Shown: one piece after another, positions 6,104 to 11,093 of the stretch
Numbering within the stretch: position 1 is the stretch's first letter
Layout of the letters: each line of letters opens with the position of its first letter
Source of the DNA: Candidatus Rokuibacteriota bacterium
GTDB taxonomy: Bacteria; Methylomirabilota; Methylomirabilia; Rokubacteriales; CSP1-6
Assembly (NCBI GenBank): GCA_003220195.1
Contig: QHRT01000001.1
Location: forward strand, 17,828 to 28,920
Direction of reading: 5' to 3'
DNA length: 11,093 nucleotides
The notes under the pieces: generated by a model
Told to the model about the DNA's origin: nothing
The model's input: only the letters and a program-made list of their open reading frames with translations
Databases searched by the model: none
Made by a program: the position numbers and the translations under genes

Positions 6104-6304
6104 CATGAGCGCGTCTCGTCGCGACATCGGCGATGGCCGGCGAAGCCGCGCCCGAAGTCTTCCGCCCGGGCGCCCGCTCGCGGCTCGTCGAACCGATCGA
6201 ATGCGGCGCGCGCCCCTCACGTACCGGATCTGAGCCAGTACGGCCGGCTGGCCGAATACCGTGCGAAGCGCCGCTTCGACGTCACGCCGGAGCCGCCGCC
6301 GGCG

Positions 6305-6916
6305 ATGCCGGGATCACGCGGCGCCCGGCCGCTCGCGTTCGTGGTGCAGAAGCACCGCGCCGGCCATCTCCACTACGATTTCCGGCTCGAGCACGAGGGC
6401 GTGATGCTCTCGTGGGCCGTGCCGAAGGGACCGGCGCCCGACCCGTCGGTGAAAAGGCTCGCGATGCAGACCGAGCCTCATCCGCTCGACTACAACCTGT
6501 TCGAGGGCGTGATTCCCGAGGGTGAGTACGGCGGTGGCACCGTGATGATCTGGGACCGCGGGACGTGGAAGCCGGAAAGCGACGACGTCGATCGCGCGCT
6601 CGCGCGGGGCGATCTGAAGTTCCGCCTCCACGGCAAGAAGCTCCACGGCTCGTGGGTGCTGGTACGCACGCGCGACCGCACCTGGCTCCTGATCAAGCAT
6701 CGCGACGAGTTCGCGTCGACCGAGGATCTCACGGTGACGAAGCCGCTCTCGGTCGTGTCGCGACGCACGCTCGCGGGAATCGCCCGCGCGGCCGGTGCGA
6801 GCGCGCGGCAGCTCGAGCAGGCGGCGGGCGCCGACCCGCCGCGGCCGGCGCGCGGTGCGGCGACGGCCGCCGAGCCCGCTCCGTCTCGGCTCGCTCGCGC
6901 GGCGCGGCCGCGCTGA
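6305..6916 (+). CDS. ligD: LigD-type 3'-phosphoesterase domain protein (stand-alone)
   Basis: This 203-aa protein is the end-trimming phosphoesterase module of bacterial end-joining LigD, which removes 3'-ribonucleotides and 3'-phosphates from DNA ends. Signature segments are FVVQKHRAGHLHYDFRLE, SWAVPKGPAPDP, HPLDYNLFEGVIPEGEYGGGTVMIWDRGTW, LKFRLHGKKLHGSWVLVR and WLLIKHRDE. His17, His23, Asp25, Arg27, His59 and Tyr63 keep the spacing of the active-site residues known from Pseudomonas LigD. From about residue 150 the tail is Ala/Arg/Pro-rich and resembles a linker. The family's usual N-terminus (YRAKRRFDVTPEP) is encoded in frame just upstream of this ATG (about 6230-6304), but no ATG, GTG or TTG is available there; CTG at 6230 would give LSQYGRLAEYRAKRRF. 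The true start may therefore be 6230. The stop is one base before the ligase gene. Confidence -1.
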   Translation: MPGSRGARPLAFVVQKHRAGHLHYDFRLEHEGVMLSWAVPKGPAPDPSVKRLAMQTEPHPLDYNLFEGVIPEGEYGGGTVMIWDRGTWKPESDDVDRALARGDLKFRLHGKKLHGSWVLVRTRDRTWLLIKHRDEFASTEDLTVTKPLSVVSRRTLAGIARAAGASARQLEQAAGADPPRPARGAATAAEPAPSRLARAARPR

Positions 6917-6917
6917 C

Positions 6918-8033
6918 GTGGCCGAACCGCGCATCCCGTTCCGCGTCCCGCCGATGCTCGCCACGCTCGGGAGCGAGCCGTTCCACCGTCCGGGCTTCGT
7001 GTACGAGGAGAAGTACGACGGCTACAGGATCCTCGCGTACAAGGAAGGCCGTCGCGTCACGCTGCTCACGCGGAATCTCAAAGACCGGACCGCCGACTTT
7101 CCCGAGGTCGCGCACGCCGTGGGGACGCTTCGCGTGCCGACGCTCCTGCTCGACGGCGAGATCGCGATCTTCGACAAGAACGGCGTCTCGCACTTTCAGC
7201 TCCTGCAGCGGCGCGAGGAAGGGCAGGGCGACGGCGCGGCGCAGTACGCGGTGTTCGACTGTCTCTATGTCCGCGGGCGCGATCTCCGCTCGTCGCCGCT
7301 CGCGGAGCGCCGCCGGGCTCTCGAGGCGGAAGTGCCCGACGCACCGCCGCTGCTCCTCGCGCGACGCCTCGCCGACGACGGATTCGTCGCGTTCGCGGAA
7401 GCGCGTCGCCGGGGACTCGAAGGGCTGATCGCCAAGGACGCGGCGTCACCATACGTCGCCGGAACGCGCTCGCCGGCGTGGCGGAAAGTCAAGGTCCGTG
7501 CCGAAGAGGAATTCGTGATCGCCGGCTTCACACGACCGGAAGGGTCGCGGCAGCACTTCGGCGCGCTGCTGGTGGGCGCGTGGGATCACGGCAAGCTCCG
7601 CTACGCCGGCAAGGTTGGAACGGGGTTCACCACGCGCACGCTCGATGAGCTCTCGAGGAGGTTCCGGACGCTCGTCCGCGACACGTCACCGTTCGACGAG
7701 CCGGTGCGCGAGCGCGGCGTCACGTGGCTCGAGCCCGAGCTCGCCGCGCAGATCGGGTTCACGGAGATGACCGGCGACGGCAAGCTTCGTCACCCGACCT
7801 ACCTCGGCCTGCGCGAGGACAAGTCGGCCCGCGAGGTCGAGTGGCCCGCCGCGACGAGCGGCGGGCGCGGACCTCAGACCGCGAAGCGGCGCTCCTCAGA
7901 CCGCGAAGCGGCGCTCTTCAGACCGCGTAGCGCCGTCGGATCGCCCCGAGGGCGCGGCGCCGGGTTTCCGCCGGGGCGACGTCCAACGCCGCCGCGATCG
8001 AGTCGATCTCGTCCGCGAGCTCCGGATCCTTGA
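6918..8033 (+). CDS. ligD: ATP-dependent DNA ligase, LigD ligase-domain type (stop codon displaced)
   Basis: This ligase seals DNA breaks through a lysine-AMP intermediate. The GTG start at 6918 lies one base after the phosphoesterase stop and begins V-A-E-P-R-I-P-F-R-V-P-P-M-L-A-T-L, the typical start of a LigD ligase module; there is no strong ribosome site, so translation is probably coupled. Motif I EKYDGYR has the nucleophile Lys32. Glu81 (LLLDGEI), Phe113-Asp114 (AVFDCLY), Glu168 (EGLIAKD) and Lys190/Lys192 (WRKVKVR) mark the later motifs. The adenylation domain covers about 1-195 and the OB-fold 196-307, ending in HPTYLGLREDKSAREV. The last 60 residues are not family-like: the frame runs through a hairpin and a 22-bp repeat, then antisense into the convergent gene by 116 bases. 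No polymerase module or Ku is in the window. Family call is firm; the extended C-terminus is probably not functional sequence. Confidence -1.
   Translation: MAEPRIPFRVPPMLATLGSEPFHRPGFVYEEKYDGYRILAYKEGRRVTLLTRNLKDRTADFPEVAHAVGTLRVPTLLLDGEIAIFDKNGVSHFQLLQRREEGQGDGAAQYAVFDCLYVRGRDLRSSPLAERRRALEAEVPDAPPLLLARRLADDGFVAFAEARRRGLEGLIAKDAASPYVAGTRSPAWRKVKVRAEEEFVIAGFTRPEGSRQHFGALLVGAWDHGKLRYAGKVGTGFTTRTLDELSRRFRTLVRDTSPFDEPVRERGVTWLEPELAAQIGFTEMTGDGKLRHPTYLGLREDKSAREVEWPAATSGGRGPQTAKRRSSDREAALFRPRSAVGSPRGRGAGFPPGRRPTPPRSSRSRPRAPDP
7845..7865. terminator. Hairpin between two convergent genes, inside the ligase 3' extension
   Basis: CCCGCCGC (7845-7852) pairs perfectly with GCGGCGGG (7858-7865) around the loop GACGA. 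It sits just after the end of the conserved ligase domain and 50 bases from the stop of the convergent HAD-ATPase gene, so it could terminate both transcripts. There is no T-run on either side. Confidence -1.
7874..7939. repeat. 22-bp tandem repeat, two exact-type units plus one diverged, over the end of the HAD-ATPase gene
   Basis: Units begin with TCAGACCGCG at 7874, 7896 and 7918. Units 1 and 2 (7874-7895, 7896-7917) differ only in their last base. The third (from 7918) has GTAGCGCCG where the others have GAAGCGGCG, and it is the true 3' end of the minus-strand gene (R-R-R-Y-A-V-stop). On the minus strand units 1 and 2 would encode R-R-F-A-V-stop, so they look like tandem copies of the gene end placed after its stop. 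Confidence -1.
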
Positions 8034-9651
8034 TCTCTTCGCGAAGCCACCGCGAATAATCGCCGCGCCGCAGATGATACGTGAAGGTCGCCTCGTCCAC
8101 GCCCTCGGCGAGCTCACAGAAGCGGACGAGATTCACGGCGCGGAGATTGAGCGTCCCCTGCTCGCCGCGGAAGTAGAAGCTGCGGTCCGGCGGGAGCTCG
8201 CCCTCCGTGTACTTCTTCGCGTGACGGCGGTGCTCGATCCGCGGGCGCGTGACACGGAATCGCGTCGCGGCCGTCCCGCTGCCGTCGAGCCAGGCGATCG
8301 CGGCTTCGCCCTGTCCGAGCGGCTCCCCGGAGATCCGCGGCAGCGGCGGGAGATCGCGCCGGGCGTTCGCGAGACCGGCCAGCGCGCGGTCGAATGCCGG
8401 CAGATCGGTGGACGTAACGACGTTCGGCACCAGGGTCATCTCGCGCGCGAGCTTGTCGACGTCGAGCGTGATCAGGCAGAGCGGCGCCGGATCACGATGC
8501 ACGAGCTCGGTCGCCGGCGACCCGTCGCGCGGAAAGACGTGATGGGCTTCGTCGATGATGAGCCAGTGCGGCATCCCACCGGCGTTTCGCGCGGCGCCCA
8601 CCGCGGCCAGCGTCTTCGCGGCGTACTCGACCTTGTCGGCGAGACGTAGCGTGCTCAGGTTGAGCACGAGCCCGGACCGCGGCCGCCGCAGGAGCTGATC
8701 CAGCTCGTCCGCGGTCGGTAGAACGCTGTCGGCCTTGCCCCCCAGCACGACGACGCCCGAGAGCTCCGTCAGCATCTGGTAATCGCCTTCGGGATCGATC
8801 AGGCAGAACGACCGCCCGGCGTCGACGAGCCGTTCGACCAGCGCGCCCGTGAGAGTGGATTTGCCCGACTCGGACGGTCCCACGACGAGAAGCCGTGTGC
8901 GATGGGCGGGGACGCGCACGGGATTGCCGTCCCCGTCTTCGCCGATCGGCAGATCGTGGCGTGTGACCCGTGGCACGAGCGCGGCGAGATCGTCCAGCAG
9001 ATGGAGCTCGATGAAGCGGACGACTCCGCGTGGCCCGGGCTCCGGTGTGACGTGATCGGCTCGGTCGCGAAGCGCCGGCACGGCGTCCTCCACGGCGATC
9101 GCAAACTCTGCGACGGCCAGGAGGGCGTGGTCGTTTTCCGCGTCGCCGATCGCGACGGTGTTGTGGCGCGAGAGACGGAGCGTGTCGAGCGCCGCGTCGA
9201 GTCCGGTGCCCTTCGTGACGCCGCCCGGGAGCAGCATCAACGAGCCCTTGTTGAAGACGAGCGTGCGCTCGACGCCGGCTTCCCGGATCGCCGCGAGCGC
9301 CGGCTCGGCGAACGCCGCCGCCGTGCCGACGATCACGCTGCCGAGGTCGAACGGAACGTGGCGGCGTTCGAGCGCGTCGACGAGCGCCGGCTCCGGCGCA
9401 TCGGCCAGGAGCTTGACCTCGCGCCGGTCGGGCAGGTAGAGCACTGCGCCGTTCTCGACGACGACGGCGTCGAACAGCTCGTCGACGCGCGGACAGACCT
9501 CGCGAAGATCGGGGAGCAATCGACCGGTGACGAGCAGGACGCGGCGCCCGGACTCGCGCACACGCATGAGGGCGGCCGCGGTGGTGTCGCTCACGCGGCC
9601 GTGATCGGCGATCGTGCCGTCGTAATCGACGGCGAGGACGTGGACGATCAT
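7918..9651 (-). CDS. HAD-IIB phosphatase fused to a HerA-like P-loop ATPase
   Basis: This 577-aa protein has three visible parts. Residues 1 to about 220 are a HAD-IIB (Cof-type) phosphatase: Asp9 and Asp11 in DYDGT, Thr42 in LVTGR, Lys147 in GGVTKGTGL, Asp170 and Asp174 in GDAENDHALL. Residues about 232-475 are a P-loop ATPase of HerA/VirB4 (DUF87) type: HDLPIGEDGDGNPVRVP, Walker A GPSESGKS (258-265), IDPEGDYQML (285-294), Walker B HWLIIDEAHHVF (362-373). The last part, about 488-550, reads SFYFRGEQGTLNLRAVNLVRFCELAEGVDEATFTYHLRRGDYSRWLREEIKDPELADEI; it recalls a small conserved domain annotated elsewhere as DUF5752, from memory. No membrane segment or signal peptide is seen. The ATG at 9651 directly begins the HAD fold; no strong ribosome site precedes it. 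Substrate and role are unknown. The HerA-like half suggests ATP-driven work on DNA or protein; a linked sugar-phosphate or nucleotide phosphatase activity is inference. Confidence -1.
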   Translation of the reverse strand: MIVHVLAVDYDGTIADHGRVSDTTAAALMRVRESGRRVLLVTGRLLPDLREVCPRVDELFDAVVVENGAVLYLPDRREVKLLADAPEPALVDALERRHVPFDLGSVIVGTAAAFAEPALAAIREAGVERTLVFNKGSLMLLPGGVTKGTGLDAALDTLRLSRHNTVAIGDAENDHALLAVAEFAIAVEDAVPALRDRADHVTPEPGPRGVVRFIELHLLDDLAALVPRVTRHDLPIGEDGDGNPVRVPAHRTRLLVVGPSESGKSTLTGALVERLVDAGRSFCLIDPEGDYQMLTELSGVVVLGGKADSVLPTADELDQLLRRPRSGLVLNLSTLRLADKVEYAAKTLAAVGAARNAGGMPHWLIIDEAHHVFPRDGSPATELVHRDPAPLCLITLDVDKLAREMTLVPNVVTSTDLPAFDRALAGLANARRDLPPLPRISGEPLGQGEAAIAWLDGSGTAATRFRVTRPRIEHRRHAKKYTEGELPPDRSFYFRGEQGTLNLRAVNLVRFCELAEGVDEATFTYHLRRGDYSRWLREEIKDPELADEIDSIAAALDVAPAETRRRALGAIRRRYAV

Positions 9652-9675
9652 GACTAGAGGGTACAGGACGACGAG

Positions 9676-9951
9676 CTAGCGCTTCTTCTTGCACTCCTCC
9701 TGCGGATTGTAGGCCTCGGGTCCGTAGCAGGTGCCCGACGTCGGCTGGTTCTGGCAATCGCGCTGCCGGGCCGCACGCTCCTTCTCCGGCACGTTCTTCG
9801 AGATGAGGCGCAGGCACTCCGCCTGCGGATTACACGGTCGAGGGCGGAGCGCCGACGCGGGAAGCTTCGAGCACTCGTTGCCGTTCCTGGCGCTCGCGGC
9901 GGTCGGTGCCAGCAGGAGGACGGCGAAGATCAAGCCGAAGCGTGTCACCAT
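9676..9951 (-). CDS. Small secreted cysteine-rich protein, 91 aa
   Basis: I do not recognise this family. A clear Sec signal peptide MVTRFGLIFAVLLLAPTAASA occupies residues 1-21, with cleavage expected before Arg22. The mature part is about 70 residues, charged, with six cysteines (27, 40, 46, 66, 75, 87), an even number that suggests disulfides in the periplasm or outside the cell. Two related segments, R-P-C-N-P-Q-A-E-C and E-A-Y-N-P-Q-E-E-C, share an N-P-Q-x-E-C motif, an internal repeat about 41 residues apart. The C-terminus is a basic KKKR. The stop is 24 bases before the HAD-ATPase start and the start is 80 bases after the DUF72 stop, so it may belong to the same transcript. A weak TTGAAT (9990-9985) and TCTAAC (9965-9960) pair lies just upstream with a long 19-base spacing. 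Gene is likely real; function unknown. Confidence -1.
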   Translation of the reverse strand: MVTRFGLIFAVLLLAPTAASARNGNECSKLPASALRPRPCNPQAECLRLISKNVPEKERAARQRDCQNQPTSGTCYGPEAYNPQEECKKKR

Positions 9952-10031
9952 TTCGTGCTGTTAGACCACCCGAAGTACCCCGATATTCAACTTCGAGGCC
10001 AGATGATCGCACGCTTCTCGCGCGCGACGCT

Positions 10032-10745
10032 TCATTTCTCGGCCGGGGCGGCGAGATCCGCCATGCGGAGAGCGGCCAGGACGCCCGCCTCCGGTGTCAG
10101 GCCTTCCTCGTGCTTGAAATACACGTACGTGTCGCTCCAGCGGTGGCGCGCGATCGCGGCGAGCCATGCCGAAAGCTCGCCGTCGGTGTAGTCGCTGTCG
10201 CGCAGGCGCAGATACCCCCAGGCGGCGGTCGCGACGTCCGGCGTCGACCCCCGATCGGTGTCCGCGATGCAGAGTGCCGCGTCACGCGCGGAGAGCAGCG
10301 TGTAGACGTCGTCGGCGAACCAGGACTCGTGGCGGAACTCGAACGCCGCGCGGCGGCCCGGCGGAAGCCTGGCGAGGAGATCCGCCAGGCGTCCCGTCTC
10401 CTTCTTCAAGTTCGGCGGGAGCTGGAAGAGCAGCGGACCCAGCCTCGGGCCGAGGGTCGTCGCCGTGTCGACGAAGAGCCGGAGCGGCTCGTCGACGTCC
10501 AGGAGTCGGCGGCGGTGAGTGATCCGCTGCGGCGCCTTCAGCGTGAAGACGAACCGTTCGGGCGTCGTCGTCGCCCAGCCGGCGAGCATCTTCTCGGTCG
10601 GCATGCGGTAGAACGTCGCGTTGATCTCGACGGTGGAGAAGCGCTCGGCGTAGAACGCGAGCATGCGACGCGGGGGAAAGCGTTCGGGATAGAAGCGTCC
10701 GCGCCACCCGGGGTAGTTGAAGCCCGATGTTCCGACGCGGATCAT
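10032..10745 (-). CDS. DUF72 (YecE-like) family protein
   Basis: This 237-aa soluble protein has the DUF72 pattern: MIRVGTSGFNYPGWRGRFYPERFPPRRMLAFYAERFSTVEINATFYRMP at the N-terminus, FVFTLKAPQRITHRRRL, LGPLLFQLPPNLKK, AAFEFRHESWF and, near the end, DTYVYFKHEEG. Members are predicted TIM barrels of about 230-270 aa with no firmly established biochemical function. Length and motifs are complete. The ATG at 10745 overlaps the stop of the upstream glycosyltransferase gene as ATGA, so the two are translationally coupled and in one operon. No signal peptide or membrane segment is seen. The family is certain; the role is not, and the pairing with a glycosyltransferase does not settle it. Confidence -1.
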   Translation of the reverse strand: MIRVGTSGFNYPGWRGRFYPERFPPRRMLAFYAERFSTVEINATFYRMPTEKMLAGWATTTPERFVFTLKAPQRITHRRRLLDVDEPLRLFVDTATTLGPRLGPLLFQLPPNLKKETGRLADLLARLPPGRRAAFEFRHESWFADDVYTLLSARDAALCIADTDRGSTPDVATAAWGYLRLRDSDYTDGELSAWLAAIARHRWSDTYVYFKHEEGLTPEAGVLAALRMADLAAPAEK

Positions 10746-11093
10746 GCCCGACGCGCGCGCGCGCGGCCGGCCAGCACCTCGTCGTAGATCGTCGTCGTGC
10801 GCTCCATCACGAGGTCGAGCGAGAGCGTCTTCCGCACGATCGCCTGGCCGGCACGCGCCATGTCGCGCGCGCGTTTCGGATCGCGAAGCAGGTCGGCGAT
10901 GGCGGCCGCGAGCGCCCCCGCGTCCGCCGGAGGGACGAGCCTTCCGGTCTCGCCGTCGTGAATCAGCTCCGGGCTTCCTCCGACCGACGTCGCGACGACC
11001 GGCGTGCCGACCGCGAGCGCCTGCACGATCACCTGCGAGGCGCCTTCCGACTTGATCGACGGCAGCACCAGCACGTCGAGCGCCGCCAGCACC
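10742..11093 (-). CDS. Glycosyltransferase family 4 (GT-B), C-terminal part, cut by the window edge
   Basis: Only the last 116 codons are inside the window; the start is beyond position 11093. The segment LAALDVLVLPSIKSEGASQVIVQALAVGTPVVATSVGGSPELIHDGETGRLVPPADAGALAAAIADLLRDP is the nucleotide-sugar-binding half of a GT-B fold retaining glycosyltransferase (GT4, RfaB/WcaI-like). In the usual E-x7-E motif the second Glu is Gln here (SEGASQVIVQAL), as in some GT4 members. The tail RTTTIYDEVLAGRARARRA is the normal end of such enzymes. The stop overlaps the DUF72 start by 4 bases. Donor and acceptor cannot be told; capsule, lipopolysaccharide or glycolipid assembly are the usual roles. Confidence -1.
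   Translation of the reverse strand, partial: VLAALDVLVLPSIKSEGASQVIVQALAVGTPVVATSVGGSPELIHDGETGRLVPPADAGALAAAIADLLRDPKRARDMARAGQAIVRKTLSLDLVMERTTTIYDEVLAGRARARRA

Noticed and set aside
4996..6108. Plus-strand frame of about 370 codons spanning the DUF420 end and pncA
   Set aside because: It overlaps two genuine genes in another frame, is Arg-rich, and crosses two intergenic hairpins.
7874..7939. CRISPR-like array from the 22-bp repeats
   Set aside because: Units are directly adjacent without spacers and derive from the end of a coding gene.
9960..9990. Promoter upstream of the small secreted protein (TTGAAT, 19 bases, TCTAAC)
   Set aside because: Spacing is too long and the -10 match weak; kept only as a remark in the gene entry and the leaderless finding.
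1..11093. Mobile element or prophage as the cause of the pseudogenes
   Set aside because: No transposase, integrase, terminal inverted repeats, target duplications or tRNA attachment site could be seen on either strand.

Overview
The window is GC-rich (about two thirds or more G+C by eye) and densely coded. It looks like chromosomal DNA from a Gram-negative-type bacterium, probably soil or subsurface. The periplasmic binding protein carries a Sec signal without a lipobox cysteine, and many proteins are Arg/Ala-rich. The content and style would fit high-GC groups such as Rokubacteria/Methylomirabilota or deltaproteobacterial lineages, but nothing here proves the phylum. I see no rRNA, tRNA, CRISPR array, transposase or integrase.

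Left end (1-725): two decaying genes. On the minus strand is the 5' part of a phosphonoacetate hydrolase (phnA) gene with an in-frame TAG at codon 36. Facing away from it on the plus strand is a 5'-truncated, frameshifted DUF296/PPC-domain gene. A pair of strong hairpins carrying a duplicated 12-bp palindrome follows.

Minus-strand block 726-4552: a 134-aa hypothetical gene (726-1130) lies downstream of a four-gene osmoprotectant (glycine betaine/choline/carnitine-type) ABC importer. Its gene order is binding protein (4473-3580), permease (3583-2960), permease (2952-2299), ATPase (2302-1328). A sigma70-like promoter lies at 4552-4524. The genes are overlapping or nearly so, and the first permease has no usual start codon; its best start is an ATA inside an ATAG overlap. 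Just upstream of the promoter is a short remnant of a cation-diffusion-facilitator C-terminal domain.

Plus-strand block 4778-8033: a DUF420 membrane protein, then nicotinamidase PncA, then two separate genes for the phosphoesterase and ligase modules of LigD, the bacterial end-joining enzyme. The polymerase module and Ku are not in the window. The ligase frame runs without a stop into the convergent neighbour. Two extra copies of a 22-bp unit at the junction explain this: with the units removed, a TAG falls in frame.

Minus-strand block 11093-7918: a glycosyltransferase family 4 C-terminus (cut by the window edge) overlaps a DUF72 (YecE-like) gene by 4 bases. Then come a small secreted six-cysteine protein and a 577-aa fusion of a HAD-IIB phosphatase to a HerA-like P-loop ATPase with a further conserved C-terminal region. 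The fusion is the most unusual intact protein here. I found no clear multi-gene system that would count as entirely new. The strongest signals are the HAD-HerA fusion, the stop-codon-displacing 22-bp repeat, the split ligD, the ATA start and the pseudogene cluster.
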